From: Pelobates cultripes
Taxonomy: Eukaryota; Chordata; Amphibia; Anura; Pelobatidae
Length of the DNA stretch: 64,000 bases
Assembly: GCA_933207985.1 (NCBI GenBank)
Contig: OW240915.1
Location: 122,260,251-122,324,250, forward strand
Reading direction: 5' to 3'
The notes below the pieces were generated by a model. That model had not been told where the DNA came from. It made no database searches and saw only the letters and a list, made by a program, of their open reading frames with translations. A program made the translations under genes and the position numbers. Numbering within the stretch: position 1 is the first letter of the stretch; every line of letters starts with the position of its first letter. Below are positions 1-8,448 of this stretch, piece after piece.

Positions 1-16
1 CCCTGCACTTTACACT

Positions 17-149
17 GCCGCTGGGGAATGGAGACTGGGCTCCCAATTCCCGGCATATTTCACTGCCGCTGGGGAGTGGAGACTAGGCTCCCAATTCCCA
101 ATAAATCACACGGCCGCTGGGGAATGGAGACTGGGCTCCCAATTCCCTG
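17..149. repeat. 48-bp tandem repeat, almost three units, inside the Trp-rich ORF
   Basis: Units begin at 17, 65 and 113, each starting GCCGCTGGGGA and ending in CCCAATTCCC, so the period is exactly 48 bp. A 48-bp unit is a multiple of three. On the minus strand it adds repeated copies of a short GIGSPVSIPQR-like peptide at the C-terminal end of the adjoining ORF. The array runs to the window edge, so its full length is unknown. Confidence 0.85.
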
Positions 150-833
150 CAGGACCGGTGGAGAGACCTCGGTCCCATCTCCACCGGCCACCTGGGGTTC
201 TTCCCAGTAACACTCCACAATATCTTCCCAGCTGAAAGGGTCTGGATCTGGGTCTCCGCTTCCCTGCTGAGCCTTCTCACTTGAGTGGAACAGATTTTGG
301 TAACCCTGTTCCAGCTCCATCTCTCGGGTCACCAGGTGGACCAGGTCTTGCTCAATTTCGTGAGTGTCGTCCCAGTCATACCTGCTCTCCCTCCACTCAA
401 AGAGATCACTGAACCGGACTTGTGTAGGGCTCCCAAACTCAGGCTCTGCAAAAGTCTCCCATAACAAGCCAGGACCATCAAACTCCTCTCCCTCTGGCTT
501 GTCATGCTCGGCTTTCCAGGGCAGGTATTGTGCCCCATACCACCAGAGTGCCTGGTAGGCATCTTCTAGCCACATCTCCTGCCATACTAGGTGTTCCAAT
601 TTCCTCACCCATTCTTCCAGGGGCTGCTCTCCCAGGAAGGGCATCCGCAGGGCTACTCGCTTCTGCAACCGCTGGTCTTCCTTGGGGAATCTCTCGCCCC
701 GCTGGTACTCCGCAATACCCAGTGCCTGGTACCAGATGCCTTTACGGACTGCATCTCGGTCATCCATTGCACCCTCATCATACTCCACTGCTGGTTCCAT
801 CTCGGTGCTGTCAGGGTCGCTGTACTGGGACAT
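60..833 (-). CDS. Trp-rich acidic protein of an LTR element, function unknown
   Basis: A 257-codon open frame reads from an ATG at 833 to a TGA at 60. The product is strongly acidic and unusually rich in tryptophan, with a core around residues 75-97 containing EEWVRKLEHLVW and a second Asp/Trp-rich block near residues 140-180. The last third contains the repeated GIGSPVSIPQR peptide made by the 48-bp tandem repeat. I do not recognise the family. A diverged plus-strand copy lies at about 20009-20830 (KEWVRELQCLVW, then WLDEAYRALRW), which shows this is a repeated, element-borne gene. The ORF starts 80 bp downstream of an LTR in the same orientation (914-1421), where gag would be expected, but I see no zinc knuckle, capsid motif or protease. 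It could be a gag-like protein of a non-autonomous LTR element. No stop or frameshift is seen in this copy. Confidence 0.6.
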   Translation of the reverse strand: MSQYSDPDSTEMEPAVEYDEGAMDDRDAVRKGIWYQALGIAEYQRGERFPKEDQRLQKRVALRMPFLGEQPLEEWVRKLEHLVWQEMWLEDAYQALWWYGAQYLPWKAEHDKPEGEEFDGPGLLWETFAEPEFGSPTQVRFSDLFEWRESRYDWDDTHEIEQDLVHLVTREMELEQGYQNLFHSSEKAQQGSGDPDPDPFSWEDIVECYWEEPQVAGGDGTEVSPPVLQGIGSPVSIPQRPCDLLGIGSLVSTPQRQ

Positions 834-913
834 GCGTTGCCCTCAAATTGTAAAAATCCACGGAATGGTGTGGCCTGTAGCTGTCCTGTAGTCTGTGGGA
901 ACGATCCCACCAA
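834..913 (-). other. Leader between LTR and Trp-rich ORF, possible primer binding site
   Basis: On the minus strand the LTR ends ...GTTACA and is followed at once by TTGGTGGGATCG, which begins with the TGG expected of a primer binding site pairing with a tRNA CCA end. I cannot name the tRNA. The rest is a short leader up to the ATG at 833. Confidence 0.4.
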
Positions 914-1421
914 TGTAACGGATCGCCTGGCACCCCGACTGGGTACGAATCAGAACCAGGGGCTGGAGGCTCAGCGGTGCTTAGCTGACACAGTGTCCAG
1001 ATTTGGCGTAGGAAAGCCGGGCAGAAAAGCGCTGGCTGCTCGGGGAGCTCCAGAACATCGCCATCGTGTGGCGGATAGGTGTAACCGCGACCACCCAGTA
1101 ACAGTCAATTAAGCTGCGGTTAACCGCAGCTACTGGGTGGTCAATTGCCGGCACACGCTCGTTCAGGGAGGTAAATGGAGGGCACACGCCAGCTTCTGGG
1201 TGGCCAATTAACGGCGCCGGCCGACTTCCCATGGCTCTGGGGAGGCTGATAGAAGTCTGTTTGTTCGGTAGATAGAATCTACAGAACGGCTGTGCAGAAA
1301 GGAAGGAATAAATCTTTCTGCACAGTAAAATTAACCATTTAACTGCCGGTCCATAATCCAAAGGCAGCAGGCGGGCAACCAGGCTCCTCCAATGCAATGT
1401 GGCGAGATTGGTCTCGTCACA
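914..1421 (-). mobile_element. LTR, minus orientation (TGTGACGA...GTTACA family)
   Basis: The plus strand reads TGTAACGGATCG at the left end and GGTCTCGTCACA at the right, so on the minus strand it is a TG...CA LTR. The same ends occur at 10547-11263, 13415-13954 and 58775-59700, and in plus orientation at 15444-16363. The flanks do not match (ACCAA on the left, AGACC on the right), so this is not a clean insertion. On the left it leads into the Trp-rich ORF as a 5' LTR would. On the right it abuts the middle of a gypsy reverse transcriptase. The join on the right is probably a deletion or recombination point. Confidence 0.7.
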
Positions 1422-1422
1422 A

Positions 1423-2544
1423 GACCGCATTGCCAGGGGGCGCTACCTGACCACCATTGACCTGTGTAAAGGTTATTGGCAGATCCCCCTGGCCGAGGAT
1501 GCTATCCTTAATTTGGCATTCATCACCCCATTTGTCCTGTACCAGTTTAAGGTTATGCTATTTGGGATGAAGAATGCTCCGGCTACTTTCCAGCGTATGG
1601 TGGATAGGCTCCTCGATGGCTTCCAGGACTTTGCATGTGCATACCTGGATGACATTGCGGTCTACAGTGAGTCCTGGGAAGACCATTTAGTACACGTGGG
1701 GGTGGTACTGGACAAGATTCAGGCCGCAGGCCTGACCTTGAAGCCAGACAAGTGCATTCTAGGCATGGCAGAAGTGCAGTACTTGGTTCACAGAGTAGGA
1801 TGTGGAAGCCAGAGACCGGAGCCGGCCAAGGTAGAGGCTGTAGCTAACTGGCCCACACCTATCACCAAGACCCAAGTACTGGCCTTCCTGGGGACGGCAG
1901 GGTATTACCGACATTTTGTTCCCGACTACAGTATGGTTGCCAAGCCCTTGACTGACCTGACTAAGAAGAATTTACCTAAGCAAGTCCTGTGGTCTCCAGC
2001 TTGTGAAGCCGCGTTTCAAGCACTTAAGCAGGCTCCTGTAAATGCCCCTGTCCTGGCTGCCCCAGTCCCTAACAAACGTTTCCTTGTACATACAGATGCT
2101 TCCATGTATGGACTGGGGGCTGTGCTGAGCCAGGTCGGGGAAGATGGAGGAGAGCACCCTGTCGCATACCTAAGCAGAAAGTTACTACCTCGGGAAGTGA
2201 CTTATGCGGCAGTGGAGAAGGAGTGTTTAGCCCTGGTCTGGGCACTGAAGAAGTTGAGCCCTTATTTGTACGGGCAGGAGTTTTCCCTTATAACGGACCA
2301 CAATCCCCTTGTCTGGCTTAACCGGGTCTCAGGAGACAATGGCAGACTGCTGAGGTGGAGTTTGGCACTGCAGCCTTACAACTTCACCATCAGCTACCGA
2401 CCCGGTAAGCAGAATGGGAATGCGGATGGGCTATCCCAGCAAACAGACGTCCCTACTCCTTCCCAGTCCGGTCATCCCCAAGTTGACCCGCCAAAGGGTC
2501 AAGCCGGGTCTGCCGGAGTGTTCCACAAGGGGGGAGCCGTGTGA
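1423..2544 (+). CDS. pol: Ty3/gypsy (Gmr1-like) reverse transcriptase-RNase H, 5'-truncated
   Basis: The open frame begins at the LTR junction in the RT fingers (DRIARGRYLTTIDLCKGYW) and runs 374 codons to a TGA at 2542-2544. The RT catalytic YLDD is at 1642-1653, preceded by FGMKNAPATFQRMVD. RNase H follows, with its first catalytic Asp in HTDAS at 2095-2097 and the TDHNPLVWL motif near 2296. The frame ends a few bases inside the LTR, so RNase H is the last domain of this pol. That fits Gmr1-type elements, where integrase lies upstream of RT. There are no stops or frameshifts in the surviving part. Unusual residues include VLYQF and MLFGMKN in place of the more common GLYQF and MPFGMKN seen in the sister copies here. 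Protease, integrase and the RT N-terminus are missing, so it cannot be autonomous. Confidence 0.9.
   Translation, partial: DRIARGRYLTTIDLCKGYWQIPLAEDAILNLAFITPFVLYQFKVMLFGMKNAPATFQRMVDRLLDGFQDFACAYLDDIAVYSESWEDHLVHVGVVLDKIQAAGLTLKPDKCILGMAEVQYLVHRVGCGSQRPEPAKVEAVANWPTPITKTQVLAFLGTAGYYRHFVPDYSMVAKPLTDLTKKNLPKQVLWSPACEAAFQALKQAPVNAPVLAAPVPNKRFLVHTDASMYGLGAVLSQVGEDGGEHPVAYLSRKLLPREVTYAAVEKECLALVWALKKLSPYLYGQEFSLITDHNPLVWLNRVSGDNGRLLRWSLALQPYNFTISYRPGKQNGNADGLSQQTDVPTPSQSGHPQVDPPKGQAGSAGVFHKGGAV
2527..2539 (+). other. Polypurine tract before 3' LTR
   Basis: AAGGGGGGAG followed by CCG directly precedes the LTR start at 2540. The same purine tract precedes the LTRs at 29949 (minus), 28631 (minus) and, in variant form, 35835. 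This is the expected position for the plus-strand primer. Confidence 0.8.
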
Positions 2545-2975
2545 CAGACCCATCTGTATGGACTAAAAGTACTGTGTTCGTCTGTTTTGCCGTTTGCATG
2601 AATTTCCCCGTTCGTATGCTTTGTTTAAGGGAATGTCTTTTTTTTTGTCGAACGGAACTACCGAACGGACGGCCACCCAGAAGAGAAGTGTGCTTCTGGT
2701 TAACCTATTGATCCCAATTAGAATGTTGCGGTTAACCACAGACACTTCTCAATTAAAACCGAATACAGGATGGGCATTGTTCGCATGTCGACCACGAGGC
2801 AGCGGCCATTTTAACTATGCGAAAGCCCAGCGGTGTTCGACGGTTATTCCATGGAACTAAAAACGGACACTTTTTCAACCGAACACCGCTGAAGCCGTCG
2901 ACCTCCCCTTCTCAGTCGACAAAAGCATACGAATACCGGCCGTTCGGGAGATTTAATAACACGAATGGACTTAAC

Positions 2976-3113
2976 CCAGATAGCCTTCCCATGGAGTCAA
3001 TCGCATACCGAAGAACTGTAATAGACTTTAACTCCATGGCGATTGAACTATGCGTATGGGATCTGAGCGCTGTTCGCCAATAATATGCACTCAGATCCAG
3101 GCTATCTGGGGAT
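2976..3113 (+). promoter_or_regulatory. Nested palindrome in U3 of the LTR
   Basis: Outer arms CCAGATAGCC and GGCTATCTGG enclose a second pair (CCATGGAGTCAATCGC with GCGATTG..CTCCATGG type pairing) and a third (GGATCTGAGCGCT with GCACTCAGATCC). The same layout is kept at 29385-29515 and 32550-32690, and parts are kept in 26870-27010 and 10860-10915. Function is unknown. It could form a cruciform or bind a dimeric factor. Confidence 0.65.
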
Positions 3114-3197
3114 GTGTTACACGAATGCAATATGTTCGGCAGTTATAAAGTTATATATTTTTATGTGTTTTGTGATTTGTATTTAAAATGGTGATTT

Positions 3198-3250
3198 GCC
3201 TCTGCTCTGGGAGATAATTGAATTACTTCCCAATTATCTCCCGAGCAGAG
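3198..3250 (+). promoter_or_regulatory. LTR hairpin with GGGAGATAATT stem
   Basis: CTCTGGGAGATAATTG pairs with CAATTATCTCCCGAGCAGAG across a short loop. It sits about 130-180 bp before the TATA-like CATAAATAC. Equivalent hairpins occur at 29246-29290, 32780-32830, 36609-36662 and 15990-16030, across three LTR families. Confidence 0.7.
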
Positions 3251-3718
3251 AGGAGGAAACTGTGATGCATGCTGGGAATATTAGGGGGATGTATGTCCAG
3301 AATGTCCCCATGTCCTTCTGTCATTTCAGTCTCCCATTTGGTCCCCTAGGGGAGTGTCCACCAAGTGGGAGACCTGCATAAATACGGGCAGGTAGCCTAC
3401 AGTAAACTCAGTTCGTGTTTTACCCTCAAAGCGGAGCTTGGTCTCGTTATTGGGGGGATTTTATTACCGGCGACGAGAGACTGCTTACTGGAATTATTGG
3501 CCGCTTGGAAGATATTGGCGTTCGGCTAATATTGGCAGTTCGTGTATTTGGAGCTCGTGAAGGGAAAGAGCCGTACAGGTACCGTTCGGGAGTTTGGAGT
3601 GTTCCCTAGCTGGCGGTTCGCATGGTTATACTGCATACGCTACCAGACCACATTATTGCGAATGGGGAGCATTCACTAAACGGCAGTTTGTACATTTATT
3701 ACTGGAGGTACCGTAACA

Positions 3719-3850
3719 GATATTAGAACCCACAATTGGAACTAAAGATTACGATGAATTAACATGTAGAACTAAAATAAATTTGGCTAAACTAGTGGAA
3801 TTGGTTAAAGGCACAAAAATAAAAAATATAAAAGGGATATGATGGAATAT
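3719..3850 (+). other. Unassigned stretch between LTR and LINE tail
   Basis: A-rich sequence with a short open stretch reading KINLAKLVELVKG in one frame. It may be the N-terminal part of the PLE that resumes after the LINE tail, or the start of another gag. Nothing firm can be said. Confidence 0.25.
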
Positions 3851-4146
3851 AAATATAATAGAGTCCATACAGATGTTCAAACGGCTACTAGATGCATACT
3901 TGCAAGAACAGAATATTCAAGGATATAATCTTTCAATGTAGGGTAATAACTGCTTGATCCAAGGATAAATTTGGCTGCCATTCTGGGGTCAAGAAGGAAT
4001 TTTTTTCCTAGCTTGTTGCAAAATTGTGCTTCAAACTGTTTTTTTTTTGCCTTCTTTTGGATCAACAGCAAAAAACAAATGTGAGGTAGGCTGAACTAGA
4101 TGGACGCAAGTCTCTTTTCAGCTATGTAACTATGTAACTATGTAAG
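3851..4146 (+). mobile_element. 5'-truncated Rex1/CR1-like LINE, 3' end only
   Basis: This matches base by base, with moderate divergence, the last 290 bp of the longer LINE at 53250-53536: the C-terminal coding tail (HTDVQTATRC-type stretch), GCTTGATCCAAGGA, TTCTTTTGGATCAACAGC, GATGGACGCAAGTCTC and the terminal CTATGTAACTATGTAA repeats. 5' truncation is the normal outcome of target-primed reverse transcription. The octamer-type tail TATGTAAC marks the 3' terminus. Confidence 0.8.
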
Positions 4147-5640
4147 AGTTAGAGATTATCCCAAATCAAGAGGAGAAACTCAAAATCTAAATTTTAATCA
4201 AACCAGATTGGATAGTTATCCTAAAAGAACGTATAATCAAAAAATCTGAAATACTAGTACATCTGGATGGGAAACCCCTAAAAGTTTTAAACAAGTGAAT
4301 TGGAAATTATTTTATTTTAGTAACTAGTGATGTGTCATCTTCGTACACATCTATTCCACATGACAGAGGATGTCAAGTAATACGTAGTCAATTGGAAAAT
4401 TCTCAAAAAATGTCCCCAGAATGTATAAATTTTATTGTGAAAAAAGTATAGCTTGGATTTTAGATAATAATTATTTTTATTTTAATAACAAATATTATCT
4501 ACAGCCCAAAGGTACTGCTATGGGGGCCAAGTTTGCCCCCAGTTACGCAAATTTGTACATGGCAGAGTGGGAAAACGAATTTGTATATTACAATACCAGA
4601 TGGGGGTAAATTTGGCTCTGTACCGTAGATATATAGATGATCTTATATTTATATGGAGAAGTAATACAGATGATCTTAATATGTTTTTAAATGATCTTAA
4701 TCAGAATAATTGGGGGCATCGAACTTACTAGTATGTGCAGTACCACTAAAATAGAATTTTTAGATTTAGAAATATATATTGAGGGTAATGAAATTAAAAA
4801 AATATATATTTTAAGAAGGTAGATGCAAATAATGATGTATTATATAATAGTGGACATTATACTCTTTGGTTAAATAACATTCCCAGAGGCCAACTTAGAC
4901 GAATTAGACGAAATTTCACGGATACTGAAATTTTTAAAAATCAAGCACGAGTTTTGAAAGGATGTTTTTTAGATAAGAAATATCCACAACAGTTGGTACA
5001 AGAAGCGTATGAAGAAACTGCTATTTTAGAACAGGATGATCTTATTAACAAGAAAATTACTAGGGAGAATGTGGATAATAAGGAGTTGACTAACATACCA
5101 TTGGTATTTGATTTTAATATTGCACATAAAGATATTTAAAAAAATAGTTAATAAGCATTGGCACTTACTAAGGGAGGATACAGAATTGGCTAAAATCATA
5201 CCACAGAAACCTTTTATTACTTTTAGGGGTGCCCCAAATCTCAATTTTATTTTAACTCACAATCATCCCAGAAAAAATCCACATAAACATTTTATGAATG
5301 AGAAAAAAGGATTTAATTCTTGTGGCAAATGCACTGGATATAAGTACAGTAGGAACAGAACCCTGAAAGGTATAAGTAAATTTAGCAGTACATATAATGG
5401 CAATGAATTTAGTATTAATAATTTTATCACATGTTTTACAAGGAATGTTATTTATCTTTTAGTTTGTCCATGTGGACAACAATACGTGGGGCGAACTATA
5501 CGTCCACTCCATAAAAGAATAGGGGAGCATGTCAACAACATTTTGCAAGGAGTTACACAACATAGTGTTTCAGTACATTTTAAATTAAATGTGCTGAAGA
5601 AGTAGTAAACAAATCTTTTAGAGGGGGTGACCATATTTCC
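4147..5640 (+). pseudogene. Penelope-like element, RT and GIY-YIG endonuclease, decayed
   Basis: Reading across several frames, the segment carries in order an RT palm motif (SDVSSSYTSIPHDRG near 4328-4365), the PLE hallmark QPKGTAMGAKFAPSYANLYMA at 4501-4562, and the catalytic YRRYIDDLIFIW near 4620-4655. After the RT there is a linker, then the endonuclease: FRGAPNLNF near 5221, a Cys motif NSCGKCTGYK near 5317, and the GIY-YIG core with VIYLLVCPCG and YVGRT at 5446-5495, ending near 5605. These are the two catalytic domains of Penelope-like retroelements. There are stops and frameshifts in the RT and a large loss at the N-terminus, where only a low-complexity stretch (4147-4300) remains. 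The element continues into a 3' region with a hammerhead ribozyme. Confidence 0.85.
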
Positions 5641-6540
5641 AAAATAGGAAGAGGTTCATAGGTTAAAGACATTGGAACCATATGGTTTAAACATAGAATT
5701 TGATCTTTTTAATTTGTATAATTTGTAAGAATATTTTAAAATTTTATATTATAAATCATATTCTAGTACTATGTATAATAATCTCTCCTCTTTTTCTATA
5801 ATTTTGTATTTTAGTGTTCTTTGCATCTCCTGTTTTAAACAAGTAACATTATTATATTTTATATTATGTTTTCAATTTGATATATAGTATCTTAGTCGTT
5901 TTTACCATGTTTTTTATCATGATTTATAATTCAAATGTAAATATTTTCTTGTTTATTATACAATGTTTATTATTATTTTACACTGGTGTGTATTTCTATA
6001 AAGATATATATTGCAACCTTGAATTATGCCTAACATTTGAATAGTTTAGTAGATTTTCCTCTGGTTAAATAAATTCAGTGTCCAATAAAGAAGCCATTTA
6101 GATACTGACCTATCAGTAAGCCATTTTTGCGGACTTATTTGGGTGAACACGCCTCTTTTTTAGGACTTCTACACACTGTGGTGTGATAATGAGCTGATCT
6201 GATGAAGCCTGAACCCCTCGGCGAAACGCGTCATCATGCTCTGACGTCATTATGCTAGCCACCTGCTAAGCCCTGCCTCCCGGAAGTGTTGGAATCAGGA
6301 AGTCTTTCGGCACACAGAGACTCTGTACAGCCGGCACCGAAATAGAGACTGCATAGACCAGCACTAACCATATGGAGGAGAAAAGATAAAGAGGGACTTA
6401 CCTGCCTGATACAGCGATCTTTTTAAAGAGTCAATAAAGGATTTTACTTCACCACAGTTTCCAGCCTGTATCATTGCATAAGAAGCCATTAAAGTTTAGA
6501 GCAGACTTGATTGCTCTACCCTTGTGAGTGTTTTTGGTTC
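5641..6540 (+). mobile_element. PLE 3' non-coding region
   Basis: AT-rich sequence to about 6060, then a segment with the hammerhead motif (6191-6241), a TGACGTCA site (6242-6249) and a CCGGAAGTG site (6280-6288). The same combination (ribozyme-like fold, CRE-like and ETS-like sites) recurs in the two other PLE terminal regions of this window at 40476-40834 and 51680-51950. The end near 6540 is a guess. Confidence 0.55.
6191..6241 (+). ncRNA. Type I hammerhead ribozyme in PLE terminal region
   Basis: Stem I is GAGCTGAT (6191-6198) with ATCATGCTC (6233-6241), eight pairs with one bulged T. The core box CTGATGA is intact (6199-6205). Stem II is GCC/GGC (6207-6209, 6220-6222) with a ten-base loop. 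GAAA is at 6223-6226. Stem III is minimal (A-U plus one C-G pair around CGCG), and the cleavage site is TC at 6231-6232. There is one extra A between the core box and stem II compared with the textbook fold. Hammerheads of this short-stem-III type are known from Penelope-like elements, which matches the adjoining PLE. Confidence 0.8.
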
Positions 6541-6984
6541 ATATTTTCTTAATATTTATATTTTAACATATTACCCTATGATTGTGCATTTCCCCTTCTC
6601 TTTTTGAGACACATATTGGATTGCTGACAGAAGCTTTAAAGCAAATTCCATAATTGGGAAAGCTAGGTATTGTTTTTTTATTGCACAAAATTGCTGCACA
6701 AAAAATAATTTTGTTTGCACGTTTTGTAAATTTATATTTATATATTTAAGTGTGTTGCACATTGATGCACTTGATCACTTTGTTTGTACAATATTGCACA
6801 AATTATTTTCACTGTTAAAAATTATTTTGAGTCTTAAAGGCACAACGCACTTTATTTCTTACATTGTCTTAGTATAGATGATTGAGCTTTTTTCACTGTA
6901 TATAGTGCTGCTTATTAGTAATTATTGTTGTTTTATAATTCAGCGCCATAATATTACTTGTGTGTTTTTATCACTTTATATCTG
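6541..6984. other. AT-rich stretch with no recognised feature
   Basis: Low-GC sequence with repeated TTGCACA words. I see no coding motif, terminal repeat or RNA gene here. Confidence 0.4.
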
Positions 6985-8448
6985 TGTGAACAAGAAAGTG
7001 TTTTCTGGGATTAGGAGCAGCCAGGACAGGGGCATTTTTCAGGGCAGAACTACTGCCTCCACTTTGGCGGGTTCTAGCTTCTGTGTCCCACAACCCACTC
7101 GGTGTCCTAGGTATTGTACCTCTGCCATCCCTAGGGTGCACTTACTGGGCTTTAGAGTTAATCCTGCTTCCCTGATCCTGTCCAGCACAGCCCCCACATA
7201 TACTAGGTGTTCATCCCAAGTATCGCTGTAAATGGCGATGTCGTCCAGGTATGCACAGGCATAGTCCTGGAGGCCATCTAACAGCCGGTCCACCATCCGT
7301 TGGAAAGTGGCTGGGGCGTTCTTCATCCCGAATGGCATGACTTTAAGCTGGCACAGGCCAAAGGGGGTGATGAAGGCGGACTTGGAGACAGCATCCGCTG
7401 CTACCGAGATCTGCCAGTATCCTTTACATAGGTCAATGGTGGTGAGGTGTCGGTCCTGATCCATTCTATTGAGCAGCTCATCTATGCGGGGTAGGCATCG
7501 GAGACCGTCTTGTTGTTGAGTCTCCTGTAGTCCACACAGAACATGGTAGTCCCATCTTTCTTTGGGACTAGGACTACTGGGGAGGCCCAAGGGCTTGTGA
7601 ATGGTTCGATAACCCCTATCTGGAGCATCTCCTGGATCTCCTGTAGCATGCTCGGTAGCACAGCCTCCGTTACCCGGTATGGAGTCTGTCGTAGAGGCTG
7701 TTGGTCGGGGTCTCCACTCTATGGGTGGCCAGGGAGGTTTACCCTGGTAGGTTGGAGAAGGTCGTTCGCTTCGCGAACAACATCTTTTACCTGTCTGCAT
7801 TTGTTTTTGGTTAGTTGGTCCCCTAACTGGACCTCTTCTATGGACCCTACCTGAGTCCCATCCTCCAGGAGGTCAGGCAGGGGAAGATTGCCATAATCTT
7901 CTGAGGCTGGAGCGCAAATGGTGGTGATATCCTCTGTCCGCTCGTGGTAGGGCTTGAGCATGTTCACATGTAACAGGCGTTGGACTCCAGTACCCGAGCA
8001 CGGGCCGATCACATAGGTAGTGTCCTCTTTCCGTTCCACTACCCAGTATGGGCCCTGCCAGGCAGCCTGTAGCCTGTCATGTAAAAAAAAGCTTCTGTCC
8101 AACTTGAAAGCTACAGCTTCTGGCGCCCCAATCATACCATGTGCATTGGCGTCTCTGGGCTGCCCGGAGGTTCCCTCGCACCAGATGGGTGAGTTCCTCC
8201 AGCCGGTCCCTAAACTCCAGCACATATGGAACGATGGGCGTCCCATCCTGTTTCTCAGCTCCCTCCCAGTGCTCCCGCACTCGGTCTAAGGGTCCCCTCA
8301 CTCTCCGCCTGAACATTAGTTTGAACAGGGAGAACCAAGTCGAATCAAGTGGCACCTCTCGATAAGCGAACAGGAGATGGGGCAGGAATTTCTCCCAATC
8401 CTTGTAAGTCGCTGCAAAGGTACGGAGCATTTTTTTTACGTACCGTTG
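6985..8448 (-). pseudogene. pol: Gmr1-like pol: integrase C-terminus, RT and start of RNase H, broken
   Basis: Reading on the minus strand from 8448: integrase core end (DWEKFLPHLLFAYREVP near 8390), GPY/F-type C-terminal domain (AAWQGPYWVVERKEDTTYVIG near 8075-8010), the HVNMLKPYHERTED linker, then RT. The RT has LTTIDLCKGYWQI, FGMKNAPATFQRMVD and YLDD (7230-7241). At about 7050 the frame jumps from AKVEAV to NAPVLAAPN of RNase H, a deletion of roughly 60 codons, and the copy ends near 6985 at FLVHT. There is a frameshift in an A8 run near 8090 and another between 7480 and 7740. Integrase sequence runs directly into RT, the reverse of the usual Ty3/gypsy order and the same as in the other Gmr1-like copies in the window. 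Confidence 0.85.

Larger units (their letters stand above)
2540..3718 (+). mobile_element. 3' LTR of the Gmr1-like element (family 1, 1179 bp)
   Basis: The LTR starts TGTGACAGACCC just after the polypurine tract and ends GGTACCGTAACA. Close copies are at 28773-29949 (minus) and 32136-33272 (solo). A TATA-like CATAAATAC lies at 3377-3385, and the following stretch (TACCCTCAAAGCGGAG to TTATTGGGGGG) is conserved in the other LTRs. U3 holds three palindromes: AGCGGTGTTCG/CGAACACCGCT at 2829-2839 and 2880-2890, a nested set at 2976-3113, and a GGGAGATAATT hairpin at 3198-3250. The first base beyond the 3' end starts a different sequence, with no target duplication to compare because the 5' end is lost. 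Confidence 0.9.

Noticed and set aside
2594..3083. Two 88-codon plus-strand frames, with near copies at 32137-32663 and reverse copies at 29480-29915
   Set aside because: They are inside U3 of family 1 LTRs. Recurrence comes from LTR copies, and palindromes keep them open.
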